A stretch of 64,000 nucleotides of DNA from Apostichopus japonicus (lineage: Eukaryota > Echinodermata > Holothuroidea > Aspidochirotida > Stichopodidae). Positions 12,385-22,799 of this stretch are shown here, one piece after another; the stretch's first letter is position 1; every line of letters begins with the position of its first letter. The position numbers and the translations under genes were made by a program. The stretch is taken from NCBI RefSeq assembly GCF_037975245.1, contig NC_092568.1, positions 11,185,501 through 11,249,500 of the forward strand. The letters are read 5' to 3'. Below the pieces are notes generated by a model that was not told where the DNA came from, ran no database searches, and worked only from the letters and a program-made list of their open reading frames with translations.

Positions 12385-14672
12385 TTATTTTATCTTGTGA
12401 ATGTGCATGGATGTATGACAGTTATTATTGCATACATTGCATGGGAAAAGGGGAATAAAATTTCAAATTCCTCATAGCTAGTAGCTTTAAATTGATTAAC
12501 TAGCATGAAGACATTGATAAAGTATACTGAAACTTGTGAGGTCGAAAGTGCTGTTGTAAGACTGTTTTGCCAAAATTCAATTTCACACAAGCAATAGCTG
12601 TGTACATTACAAATGATAACTTTCAAGTACTGTACATGGTCTGCTGATCAATCACAATTGGTGGGTTTTAGCCTGGGGTGTCAAAACCACAGGCATTGCA
12701 TCCTTTTATCTTTGCTGACTATGGAGGCTTTAACTTCATACAATCCAGTGACATTTAATCTGTTTAGTTAACTACATGTGCAGTCCATTAAACATTTCTT
12801 CAGAAAAATTCATGTGTCTCTATTGTTAGCTTCAGCTTCAGCAAGCACAAAGACTGTACTGTACATACTGGAGAGAATACACCTCACAGCTAGTGTGCCA
12901 CTAAAGCTGCATTATCATTCCTTAAAAAACATTAGAATTATTGTCAAAAATTTTGATTTAAAGAAGTTCTAAAGAACACGTTACATAAGTTTGATTGCAA
13001 CCTCCACTCAAATCAGGAGTAAAAGTGCTTTCTGCTGAAATGTCAATGAACAACTCCCTTAGATAGTGACATTTTCAGAAAGGTCCCCCAAATATGCCAG
13101 AAATTAAAATATGCTTACCTTTGGTCAAACTTCTTTAATTGTTTTAATTTCCACCTTTGAGGACATTTACCTCAACTGTCCGGGAAAATGATTAGGGTCT
13201 TATTTCCAAACATCCCTATCAATTGGTCTAATAAATAACATGAGAAGATGTTGTACAGCTTTACTTGTTCTTTTCTCAATAGCAACTCTAAACACCCTAT
13301 ACTCCTTTAAAGGAATTCTCTAAAGTACCTAAAAGAATGCTTAACTTCAGTTATAATTAGTAACAAAATTCAACATGCTCATTGCATTATTCTATGGGTA
13401 TTCATAAAAACAACATGGTTCAAATTGACACAATAAAACTCTATCACTAATCACTACATAACTTTTTCTTGATTAGGTTAAGCAGTTCAATTTTACACCA
13501 TTGTGTGAAGTAAAACTTATACTTTAAATGCTTAATTAAAGTATTTCAACATTATATTTTTCTAGACGACTGAGTTTACTGTGGGTGGTACTTGAAAGAG
13601 GTAGCGGAAAGAACGAGGAGTGGAAAGAAAAATGAAGAATGCCGACAATTGCAAGAAGTTCATCTTAATCATCTTAAGTGAGTCAAAATATTTTACTAAT
13701 TTAGAGTTAAAAGTTGATGTCTGCTTTCCTTTTTGAATCCTTGCAGAAGTCAAAAGCAATAGAAAGACTATCTATTCCTTCAAGTCCTCTATATGTGTGG
13801 GTGTGTCAGTGATGCTCCTAGTTAACACTTATCTCTTTCAAAAACTTTCTTGAACTACAAATTGGATATAGTAGCCCTAACTAAGATGATAAACCCTAAA
13901 GTTTAGAGAAAGGTCATTGGATCGGTCTCAATTTTTCGTAACAAGTAACTAAAATGGCAGAAAATGAGATAGCCTGGGTCTTTTCTGGCCCTACTTTGAG
14001 TGTGCTCTATATTCACAAGCAAAGGCATGTTTGAGTTTTACTTTCCATAGGATCCTTGCCCAGTAGTAGTTGTACGGAAAAAGTGCAAAACAAAAGTCAA
14101 GCGGGTGGTACGTTTTATGAACAGCGCCCTCAAACTTAAGAAATCTCACTTCTGGCCCTAATTGGGGGTCCATTTTGGGCCTGTGGGTATATTTCAATTT
14201 TTTTTAATACCATTTTTTCAGGAGCGTATTGTTCCTGTTTTTAGAAACTCAAGTAAAAACGTTGTGTATTTTGTGTTATCTACTCAAATTTATGACTCGA
14301 AAATTGCGAAAATCACCTCGTTCATATGTATGAAAATGCTTGCACAAGCCGATTTGAGTAATTCAAATGACAACAACTTCTTAGCATTAGCATACAGGTG
14401 CTTAACAATTAAGAGGGTGGTCCACTAGCATAAGGGCTACCAATAAACTGCATTTCCAGGGTCATATGCCGAACGATGTCTGTGAACAGCACCCTCAAAC
14501 ATCACATTTTACAAATATTTTGGGCTATTTTGGGCATTTCAAGGTCAAATTTGGTCACAATTAAAAGTTTTATTTTTGGTTTTCAATACAAACTAGTAAG
14601 ATATGTATAGTTATGATGCAAAGAATGTGCTAAAACATATTTTATATAAGTTATTAATGCTCTGGAGGGCAG
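12385..14672. other. Intergenic DNA between the broken gene and the foldback element
   Basis: No gene supported. The phrase GAACAGC(G/A)CCCTCAAAC appears twice (about 14120 and 14482), each followed by sequence rich in TTTGGGC/GGCCC, which suggests a small dispersed repeat. The remainder is AT-rich. Confidence 0.4.
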
Positions 14673-14767
14673 CTTAAAGTGGCATATATATGAGAGTTAT
14701 ATCAGCCCTACAGAAACATGCTTGCGAGAGCAAACAGTGGTAACATTATATCTTCATTCAAGGAGGA

Positions 14768-15433
14768 TGTTTCGAGTGAAACCGGAAAAGTAATTGTTCC
14801 ATTTTAGGGGGCGCTCGTCAAGCAGGCGAGAACAAAATGGCGCTAAACAGAGCGCTGCTGGAGAGAACAACGGCAACAAATTAGGCCAAGTTCTGCTATT
14901 TCTTCAGAAAGTTACCGTCGTAAATGTTAAAGTTTGTTAGGTTTACCGAAACTATATCGTATACTACTGAACCTTTGTGTGACTGTGAACCACATCGGTA
15001 TTCTGAAACTGTCGTTATTCGCATCCGGTCACAGTAGTAAGTTAATTGTATACAGTTCATTAACAGGGATTTGCGCTTAATTATGCAAATGTCCGAAAGT
15101 CAGGTAAATTTGGTAAGCCCAGTAAGGGCGCCATACAGATTAATGGAAGAAGTTGTATGTTTACTGGTTTGATATCACTGTTCAAGAATATGAGGGTTTT
15201 ATGCTAAATTCAGGGGGGTTAAAGCGATATGCTGATTAAATGTTCAAGAAAAATCGACGGAAGTCTTTAAGAGTTTTGTTGGACACAATCTATTAAGACT
15301 ACTTACTTAAAGTTGTTCCTTTTACCCTTTTTTCTTTTCAGAATTGAACAAACAGCGATCATTATATGATCCAAAATATATCTATACGACCGGCTGTGAC
15401 TACTTCATTTTGTTCTTTTCTTCGACCCTTCCA
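14768..15433 (+). repeat. 5' LTR of the BEL/Pao element
   Basis: 666 bp, beginning TGTTTCGAGTG and ending CCCTTCCA, matching 20650-21315 base for base as far as I can read. Near its 3' end (about 15330-15341) a pyrimidine tract followed by CAG looks like a splice acceptor. No polyadenylation signal was confidently placed. Confidence 0.95.
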
Positions 15434-15470
15434 CAAAATTCAATTTACTGTTGTTCAAACCTGAAGGGTG

Positions 15471-18400
15471 ATGGAAGAGAAGAAACTAAAGAGACGGACC
15501 AGCAAGACGCGGTTCACAAGGCAGAAACGGGCCTTGGAAAGCCTGCTGGAAGAGGGATCACTGGAAGAACTAACTTCTGAATTCGACAAACTGGAGTTGG
15601 CTCTTGGTGAGCTGCAAGAGCGCCATGATGAGTACTGCGAGACGATTGTAGACTCGGCGGCCTACGATAAGGAAGAAGAATACATACAAGGTTGCATTGA
15701 CGAGTATGCGGCCGTCAAAACTCGTTTCAAATCTGTGATTAAAGGCCTTTCTCAACCCCAGATGCCAGTACTACCCTTGTTACCAGAGCAGTCGAATCAG
15801 AACCCACCAGCATCCACTGACAGAGCATCACCATTGCCGTTGACTCCGACGAGTGAACAACGAAAGGAACTGAAAGAAACATGTAACGAGCAACACGTTT
15901 CGTCCAAATTGAGACCTAGGGTGGAGAAGCCAAAGCTGCCAGTATTTGCCGGAGATGTCAGAGATTATCATACCTTTAAAGATGATTTCCAACACATGGT
16001 TGACCCAATGTATGATGCTAGGGATGCTGTCTCCATTCTTCGTGGGAGCTTGTCAGGTAAGCCACTGGAACTGCTGAAAGGAATCGGAACCGACTATCAT
16101 GCCTGCTGGGAGTATCTTGATATGTATTATGGAGACCCAAGAGTTGTCTCAGATGCTGTGACTCAAGACCTGATCAAGTTCAGAGGAATGCAACATGGAG
16201 AAGATGGTCGTTTTTGTGAACTTGCACATCTTGTCAGACGATGTTATAACATATTGAAGCAAGTTGGAAAAGAGGCAGACATGAACAACAACCATATGCT
16301 GGCCATAATAGAGAAAAAGCTGACGCTCGATGACAGAAAAGTGTATGCACGCAGTCTACAAAAGAATGGACAAGAAGCCTCTCTGGAAGGTCTTCTTAGC
16401 TTCTTCAATGAAGAAATGAAAGCTAGAATGAGAGCTACCGCGTCCATCAGAAGTAGCTCAATATGTCAACAGAACAAGGTGAACCTGACGCAGCGCCAAA
16501 CAGGCAACCTCTCCACCTCGCAACCTCATCAAAGATGGAAAAAGTGTTGGGTTTGCGAGTCCGATGACCACTGGCCTGACCAGTGTGCACGCTTCAAGGA
16601 GCTCGCTGTAACAGAAAGGTACCAAATAGTAAAGGAAAAGCATGCCTGCTTTAGTTGCCTTAAACGTGCTGGCAAAGAGCACAATATGCGAACGTGCAGA
16701 CGAAAGACACGATGCTCGGAAGGAAATTGTAAGTCGTTCCACCACGTGCTACTTCAAAAGACTACTGGTGGCAACATCGTCGGATTTGCTTCGAATAACA
16801 ACGAGGTGGCTTTACCTATAATCAGTACGAGAATGGGCACTTCCGTCAACTATACAACGGGTAACGTTCTGCTCGACTCTGGAGCGAATGTGACCTTAAT
16901 CCGGGTAAAAGTAGCGGAGCAGCTTGGACTTGAAGGCAAGCCAATCAGCGTCGATCTTGACATATTAGGAGGAGATGTACAGGCCTACCAGACTAAGGTA
17001 TACAGACTCAAGATGTATTCGGCCAACCAGAGAGAGTACACCATATCAGCTGTTGGTGTACCCGAAATTTCCAATGTCCCCAGAGTTAGTACGGTAATTC
17101 TGAGAAATATGGAGTCTGTTCTAGGTCAAACACTCTGCAGAGGATATGGTGCTGTCGATGTACTCCTAGGGGTAGACTATCCGGAGATGCATGGAGGGGA
17201 AACAAAGCAAGTCGACGGTTACTTGCTGAGGAAGTCACCACTGGGCTGGGTAATGTTTGGATCCTCCGGCGATCCTGGGCAATCTACAACTGTACTTCAC
17301 GTCAATGTAACAGGTAGAACTGACCTAACCCAATTCTGGTCAACTGAGGAGATGGGCGTGAAGCTTCTAAACTGCAAGTGCAAGCCTTCTGATGATATGA
17401 AAATGTCTCCAGGTGAGCGAGAGCAGTTTAACGACATGTGGGATTCTTGTAAAAAGGTGAATGGTAGATGGCTTGTTCCATACCCTTGGAAAAAGGACCC
17501 TAAAGAGTTGCCCAACAATAAGAAACAATGTATGGCAAAGCTGGTATCAATTGAACTGCGGCTCAAGAAAAACGAGAACAATGCCAAACTGTATGATGAT
17601 CAAATGAAGGAAATGGAGCAGAACAAGTTTGCTAGAAAGTTAAGTGACGAGGAGATAAAGAATTACGAAGGTCCAGTACATTATATTTCTCACCATCCAG
17701 TCATCCGTCCTGAGAAGAAGAGTACCCCAGTTCGTATTGTATTCAACTCGTCTGCAGCCTTCAATGGTCATCGCCTGAATGAATATTGGGAGAAAGGTCC
17801 AGACCTTCTTAATGACCTGTTTGGAGTTTTGTTGCGTTTCAGGCAACACCCAATTGCCATATCAGGTGATATATCCAAAATGTACCACCAAGTCCGAATC
17901 CCAGAAACAGACATGCATGTTCATCGGTTCTTGTGGAGGAGTTATGAGTCAAGGGAGCCCGATGTCTATGTGAAGGAAGTGGTGACATTTGGCGATAAGC
18001 CGGCCCCAGCTATGGCACTGACTGCCTTGAGGAGAACTGCAGCAGATGGCGCAAGTCAGTATCCAGAGGCTGCAAATATCTTGACCAAAGATACCTATAT
18101 GGATGACATTTGTACGTCAGTTCATACGATAGAAGAAGCCAGAAAAGTCACGAGTGATATGGATGCTGTCCTAGACACAGGAGGATTCAAAACAAAGGGA
18201 TGGTTCTCCAATGGCCTATTGAAAGATGACGAGAAAACCCAAGGTGAACAATTTGTCATCGGGGATTCAGAAGAACAAAAGGTGTTGGGTGTAGTTTGGG
18301 ATCCAGAGTTGGATATCCTGAAGTACAAGGTGAAACCTGTGGCCACAAAGGAAAAGGACTTAATGACAAAACGAATGGTGTTAAGTGAATTGGCCAAAAT

Positions 18401-20597
18401 CTTTGATCCAATTGGGTTCACTGGTGCATTACTGATCAAAGGCAAAATTCTGATGCAAAAACTGTGGCAAACCGGTACTGGCTGGGACGAACCCTTGTCC
18501 ACTGATGATAAGTCTGATTGGAGGCGGTTCTTCACTGAACTGGAGCGACTAGATGGCGTATCCTTTGAGAGATGTCTAATGCAAGAACCAATGAAGCCAA
18601 CTGAGATTATCTTATTCTGCGATGCATCAGAGGATGCATTTGGTGCAGTGGCTTACACAAGATGGGAAGAAGATGATGGAAATCATGGCGTGAGGTTCAT
18701 ATCAGCAAAGTCACGTGTAGCTCCACTGAAATATCTGTCTATTCCTCGGTTAGAGCTGCAAGCCGCTGTTGTAGCATCTAGACTTTATGCAACAATAAAG
18801 GAAGAGATGTCAGTTCAATTTGAAAGAGTTATATTCTTGTCGGACAGTATCATTGCCCTGTCCTGGATTAGAGGCCAGTCCAGGCAGTATAAGTCATTTG
18901 TTGCCAACAGAGTCGCAGAAATACAGAGTCAGACTGACCCATCAGATTGGCGCCACATACCCGGAGAGCACAACGTTGCAGACAAAGTGTCTCGAGGGGT
19001 TAGCGTCAAAGATTTGAAAGGTGCCTGGAAGGATGGTCCGGCCTTTCTACGGTTGCCAGAAGAAGAATGGCCAAAATGCATCCCTAAAGCTGATGTAATT
19101 GAAATTGACAAGGAAAAGAAGAAGGAGAGTACTGTACTGTTGACAAGGGGAGTAGAAGGTGCTATCGACTGTAAGAAGTTCTCCAGTTGGAGAAACTTAA
19201 TCCGTGTGACAGCTTACGTGTTCAGATTCCTAACAAATCTGAAAGCCAAGTGCCTTGAGAAAGATGGTCCGCTGTCAGTGGAAGAGCTGTCAATGGCAGA
19301 AAACTGCTGGATTCGAGAAACACAAAAAAGGTTACGCGATGACATGGAGAAAGGTACATTCAAGTCCCTGAGTCCTTTCGTAAAGGATGATATCATTTAT
19401 GTGGGAGGGAGAGTGGGGAATGGTCTGTTCTCTTATGACATGAGACACCCTGCATTACTGCCAAGAGACGACCACATTTCCTACCTGATCACGCGAAATG
19501 TGCATGAACGCGGTCACTATGGTGTTGCTACGACTGCTGCCAAAATCAGGAACAGATACTGGATAGTTGGAGTGACGAGTCTGGCGAAGAAGGTGAAATT
19601 CAGATGTGTAAACTGTAGAGCCTTCAATCACAAGGCCGAGACACAATTGATGGCAAACCTTCCGGTGGAGAGATTGGCTCCGTTCACACCGCCATTCCAC
19701 TTCACAGCGTGCGATTACTTTGGCCCAATAGTTGTTAAGGTTGGACGAAACAAGACGACAAAGCACTATGGTGTCATATTCACATGTCTTAACACCAGAG
19801 CCGTCCATCTGGAAGTAGCTGTTGACTGTTCTACGATGGAGTTTCTACAAGTACTGAGACGGTTCTTTGCCATCAGAGGACACCCAAAGCTAATTCAGAG
19901 TGATAATGGTACACAGTTTGTCGGTGCTCAGAGGCAGCTAAGAGAAATGGTGAAAGGCTGGGAGAAAGATGAATTGAAAGAGTTCTGTGCAGAGCGACAA
20001 GTGACATGGAAATTCATGACACCTTTGGCTCCACATCAAAATGGATGTGCAGAATCACTTGTGAAAAGCTGCAAACATGCTCTAAAGAAAGCAATCGGAG
20101 AACAACGCCTTACTCCATTTGAACTGCATACGTATCTACAAGAGGTGGCAAATCTTGTTAACGAACGACCGATTGGAAGACTACCGAATGATCCAGACGA
20201 TGGAACGTATATTTGCCCAAACGACATCTTGTTGGGTCGAGCATCCAGTAGGGTTCCACAAGGACCCTTTCGCCCATCCAAGAATCCTAAGGAGAGAGTG
20301 GAATTCGTTCAGCGTATAGTCGACGCTTTCTGGAAGTCATGGATTCGAGATGTATTCCCTCTGTTGGTGCCTAGACGGAAATGGAACACTGACCGACGAA
20401 ATGTAAGAGTAGATGATGTCGTTCTAATAGCTGACCCGAACCTGGTTCGCGGACAATGGAAGCTTGGTCGAATTACAGAAGTGTATCCAGGGAAAGATAA
20501 CCGAGTACGAAACGTTCAAGTCAAAACTGCAAACGGACTGCTCAGTAGACCTGTTACTAAGATAGTTGTCATATGTCCTGTAGAAGGATTTGAATAA
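15471..20597 (+). CDS. BEL/Pao Gag-Pol polyprotein (1708 aa, intact)
   Basis: A single frame encodes all functions for retrotransposition. The first ATG is at 15471; an in-frame GTG just before it (15468) is not a likely start. Domains in order: coiled-coil-like charged N-terminus (1-90); BEL/Pao gag region of DUF1759 type (about 145-320); two Cys/His knuckles (CWVCESDDHWPDQC at about 360, then CFSCLKRAGKEH and following Cys/His); retropepsin-like protease with LLDSGANVTLIR (about 467); reverse transcriptase with DISKMYHQV (about 800) and YMDD (about 877); RNase H with FCDASEDAFGAVAY (about 1050); integrase zinc-binding HERGHYG ... CVNC (about 1345-1380); integrase catalytic core with ACDYFGP, QSDNGTQF and HQNGCAESL (Asp about 1413, Asp about 1476, Glu about 1527); and a C-terminal DUF5641-type domain (about 1627-1697). 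All catalytic residues I can check are present. Family assignment is very secure. Confidence 0.97.
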   Translation: MEEKKLKRRTSKTRFTRQKRALESLLEEGSLEELTSEFDKLELALGELQERHDEYCETIVDSAAYDKEEEYIQGCIDEYAAVKTRFKSVIKGLSQPQMPVLPLLPEQSNQNPPASTDRASPLPLTPTSEQRKELKETCNEQHVSSKLRPRVEKPKLPVFAGDVRDYHTFKDDFQHMVDPMYDARDAVSILRGSLSGKPLELLKGIGTDYHACWEYLDMYYGDPRVVSDAVTQDLIKFRGMQHGEDGRFCELAHLVRRCYNILKQVGKEADMNNNHMLAIIEKKLTLDDRKVYARSLQKNGQEASLEGLLSFFNEEMKARMRATASIRSSSICQQNKVNLTQRQTGNLSTSQPHQRWKKCWVCESDDHWPDQCARFKELAVTERYQIVKEKHACFSCLKRAGKEHNMRTCRRKTRCSEGNCKSFHHVLLQKTTGGNIVGFASNNNEVALPIISTRMGTSVNYTTGNVLLDSGANVTLIRVKVAEQLGLEGKPISVDLDILGGDVQAYQTKVYRLKMYSANQREYTISAVGVPEISNVPRVSTVILRNMESVLGQTLCRGYGAVDVLLGVDYPEMHGGETKQVDGYLLRKSPLGWVMFGSSGDPGQSTTVLHVNVTGRTDLTQFWSTEEMGVKLLNCKCKPSDDMKMSPGEREQFNDMWDSCKKVNGRWLVPYPWKKDPKELPNNKKQCMAKLVSIELRLKKNENNAKLYDDQMKEMEQNKFARKLSDEEIKNYEGPVHYISHHPVIRPEKKSTPVRIVFNSSAAFNGHRLNEYWEKGPDLLNDLFGVLLRFRQHPIAISGDISKMYHQVRIPETDMHVHRFLWRSYESREPDVYVKEVVTFGDKPAPAMALTALRRTAADGASQYPEAANILTKDTYMDDICTSVHTIEEARKVTSDMDAVLDTGGFKTKGWFSNGLLKDDEKTQGEQFVIGDSEEQKVLGVVWDPELDILKYKVKPVATKEKDLMTKRMVLSELAKIFDPIGFTGALLIKGKILMQKLWQTGTGWDEPLSTDDKSDWRRFFTELERLDGVSFERCLMQEPMKPTEIILFCDASEDAFGAVAYTRWEEDDGNHGVRFISAKSRVAPLKYLSIPRLELQAAVVASRLYATIKEEMSVQFERVIFLSDSIIALSWIRGQSRQYKSFVANRVAEIQSQTDPSDWRHIPGEHNVADKVSRGVSVKDLKGAWKDGPAFLRLPEEEWPKCIPKADVIEIDKEKKKESTVLLTRGVEGAIDCKKFSSWRNLIRVTAYVFRFLTNLKAKCLEKDGPLSVEELSMAENCWIRETQKRLRDDMEKGTFKSLSPFVKDDIIYVGGRVGNGLFSYDMRHPALLPRDDHISYLITRNVHERGHYGVATTAAKIRNRYWIVGVTSLAKKVKFRCVNCRAFNHKAETQLMANLPVERLAPFTPPFHFTACDYFGPIVVKVGRNKTTKHYGVIFTCLNTRAVHLEVAVDCSTMEFLQVLRRFFAIRGHPKLIQSDNGTQFVGAQRQLREMVKGWEKDELKEFCAERQVTWKFMTPLAPHQNGCAESLVKSCKHALKKAIGEQRLTPFELHTYLQEVANLVNERPIGRLPNDPDDGTYICPNDILLGRASSRVPQGPFRPSKNPKERVEFVQRIVDAFWKSWIRDVFPLLVPRRKWNTDRRNVRVDDVVLIADPNLVRGQWKLGRITEVYPGKDNRVRNVQVKTANGLLSRPVTKIVVICPVEGFE

Positions 20598-20636
20598 TGT
20601 AAACTGTTATGTATAATGTTAATAAGTGTTACTTTG

Positions 20637-20649
20637 GGTGGGGGGAGGA
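20637..20649 (+). promoter_or_regulatory. Polypurine tract of the BEL/Pao element
   Basis: A purine-only stretch (a G-rich run interrupted by one T, ending GGGGGAGGA) abuts the TG of the 3' LTR. This is the expected position of the plus-strand priming site in LTR retrotransposons. Confidence 0.75.
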
Positions 20650-21315
20650 TGTTTCGAGTGAAACCGGAAAAGTAATTGTTCCATTTTAGGGGGCGCTCGT
20701 CAAGCAGGCGAGAACAAAATGGCGCTAAACAGAGCGCTGCTGGAGAGAACAACGGCAACAAATTAGGCCAAGTTCTGCTATTTCTTCAGAAAGTTACCGT
20801 CGTAAATGTTAAAGTTTGTTAGGTTTACCGAAACTATATCGTATACTACTGAACCTTTGTGTGACTGTGAACCACATCGGTATTCTGAAACTGTCGTTAT
20901 TCGCATCCGGTCACAGTAGTAAGTTAATTGTATACAGTTCATTAACAGGGATTTGCGCTTAATTATGCAAATGTCCGAAAGTCAGGTAAATTTGGTAAGC
21001 CCAGTAAGGGCGCCATACAGATTAATGGAAGAAGTTGTATGTTTACTGGTTTGATATCACTGTTCAAGAATATGAGGGTTTTATGCTAAATTCAGGGGGG
21101 TTAAAGCGATATGCTGATTAAATGTTCAAGAAAAATCGACGGAAGTCTTTAAGAGTTTTGTTGGACACAATCTATTAAGACTACTTACTTAAAGTTGTTC
21201 CTTTTACCCTTTTTTCTTTTCAGAATTGAACAAACAGCGATCATTATATGATCCAAAATATATCTATACGACCGGCTGTGACTACTTCATTTTGTTCTTT
21301 TCTTCGACCCTTCCA
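20650..21315 (+). repeat. 3' LTR of the BEL/Pao element
   Basis: 666 bp, beginning TGTTTCGAGTG and ending CCCTTCCA. I see no differences from the 5' LTR. The host foldback sequence resumes immediately after it (gagatcatg). Confidence 0.95.
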
Positions 21316-22494
21316 GAGATCATGCTAACAACATTAAAAACTATTGAAATGTATTAAAAGGGTTCTGTCTAATACTCTTTGGCTCCCACCCCCCCCCCTA
21401 ACACCCTCCCCATAGTGCACTATGCATATTTGTATACATGCATACAGTATGTGACTGACTTCTACTGCAAAGAGACTGCATAAACATGCATTCAAGGTAT
21501 ACTGAATTATTGGTATGGTCCACAGTGTGCACTATATATGTGTGTACATGTTCAGTACAGTGTTATTTTACACCAAGTACTATTAAATACACACTGTCCA
21601 AAATAATGAACAGTATACACACTGTACATGTATTTACTGGTTAAACATTCCTTTTAAATTATTGAAAGTCTTTTAATTTATTGAATTAGCAAAAGAATTA
21701 TACACTACATTGCAAATATTTAAAAAGACATTGAAATATGCACTATGCACTATACTGTATATGTGTGTACATGTTCAGTACAGTGTTGTTCTACACCAAT
21801 TACTATTAAATAAACACTGTCCAAAAACATGTACAGTACACACTGCACATTTATTTACTGGTTAAACATTCTTTTTAAATTATTGAAAGTCTTTTAATTA
21901 TTGAATTAGCAAAAGCATACACTAAATTGCAAATATTTAAAATGATATTGAAATATGCACAGTATTGAATGGAATGACCAGTACACAGTGTGTACTGTAC
22001 ATGATTGTGGACAGTGTGTATTTATTTAGTGCTTGGTGTAAAAATAACACTGTACTGAACATTTACACACATATATAGTGCACACTGTATGTATGTACTG
22101 GTTCACATTCATATTCTAATCTGATATAGGGTTGGGTAGAGGATGTGGGTGGGAGGGGGTGAGTTACATGCATACAGACAATTTGAAGCAGAAGATTACC
22201 TTACCAAATAATTCAGTATACCTTGAATGCATGTTTATGCAGTCTCTTTGCAGTATTAAAATTCAGTCACATATGCATACAAATCTGCATAGTGCTCTAT
22301 GGGGAGGGTGCTGGGGGGGGGGGGGTGAGAGGGAGTCAAAGAGTACTAGACAGAACCCTTTTAATAAATAACATTTCAATAGTTTCTAATGTTGTTTTAC
22401 ATGGTCTCCTTGAATGAAGATACAATGTTACCACTGTTTGCCCTCGCAAGCATGTTTCTGTAGGGCTGATGTAACTCTCATGAGCCACTTTAAG

Positions 22495-22799
22495 TTGGTT
22501 GCTAGGCGGGGTCGTAACCTAGCAACGAAAAGGTTTCAAATTTTTTTTTGTGCCCAATTTCATCCTTTGAGACATATGGCAGGACACCATATCAGTTCCA
22601 GGCGATTCTAAGAGGGTCGACGTGGAATCGACCCAAAAATCTGTTGATTTGGCATGGATTGACCCATATATCATTTACATTATTTCTCAAATGATATTGG
22701 ATCAAAACTCAAATCAATATTTCTTATCTGATATCGTAAACCCTGTATCAGTTAAGAGTTTATTTTGTATCATAATATGTTCTATTTTTACTAGGTCAA
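22495..22799. other. Short spacer with a TIR-like terminus at about 22643-22675
   Basis: The phrase AATCTGTTGATTTGGCATGG followed by ATTGACCCA closely resembles the right terminus of the small inverted-repeat element at 54309-54578. No left partner is obvious here. It may be a solitary or rearranged end of that family. Confidence 0.45.

Larger units (their letters stand above)
14768..21315 (+). mobile_element. Complete BEL/Pao LTR retrotransposon
   Basis: The order is 5' LTR (14768-15433), gag-pol ORF (15471-20597), polypurine tract (about 20637-20649) and 3' LTR (20650-21315), 6548 bp in total. Both LTRs are 666 bp, start TG, end CA, and read identically by eye along their length. The ORF has no stop or frameshift. 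Together this indicates a recent and possibly still competent insertion. It sits inside the left arm of a foldback element. The flanks share only GAG (gagga before, gagat after), so the target duplication, if 5 bp, is imperfect. No envelope-like ORF is present. I found no obvious tRNA primer-binding site (no TGG) just after the 5' LTR. Confidence 0.95.
14673..22494. mobile_element. Foldback (long inverted-repeat) element interrupted by a BEL/Pao insertion
   Basis: The left end, cttaaagtgg at 14673 running to about 14764, is the reverse complement of 22394-22494, which ends in ccactttaag. The symmetry resumes after the BEL element: 21317-21510 is the inverted match of about 22190-22395. Without the 6548-bp insertion the element would be about 1.27 kb, almost all stem. 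The interior (21527-21961) also contains a direct tandem duplication of about 215 bp built from TACAGTGT/ACACTGTA motifs. No transposase is encoded, so it is probably non-autonomous. I could not identify a clear target duplication at its outer ends. Confidence 0.8.

Noticed and set aside
15468-15470. GTG as start of the BEL/Pao polyprotein
   Set aside because: An ATG follows immediately in frame at 15471, and eukaryotic translation would normally use it.
15570-20761. Many short antisense frames inside the BEL/Pao ORF
   Set aside because: They are shadows of the strongly coding plus strand, with no domains of their own.
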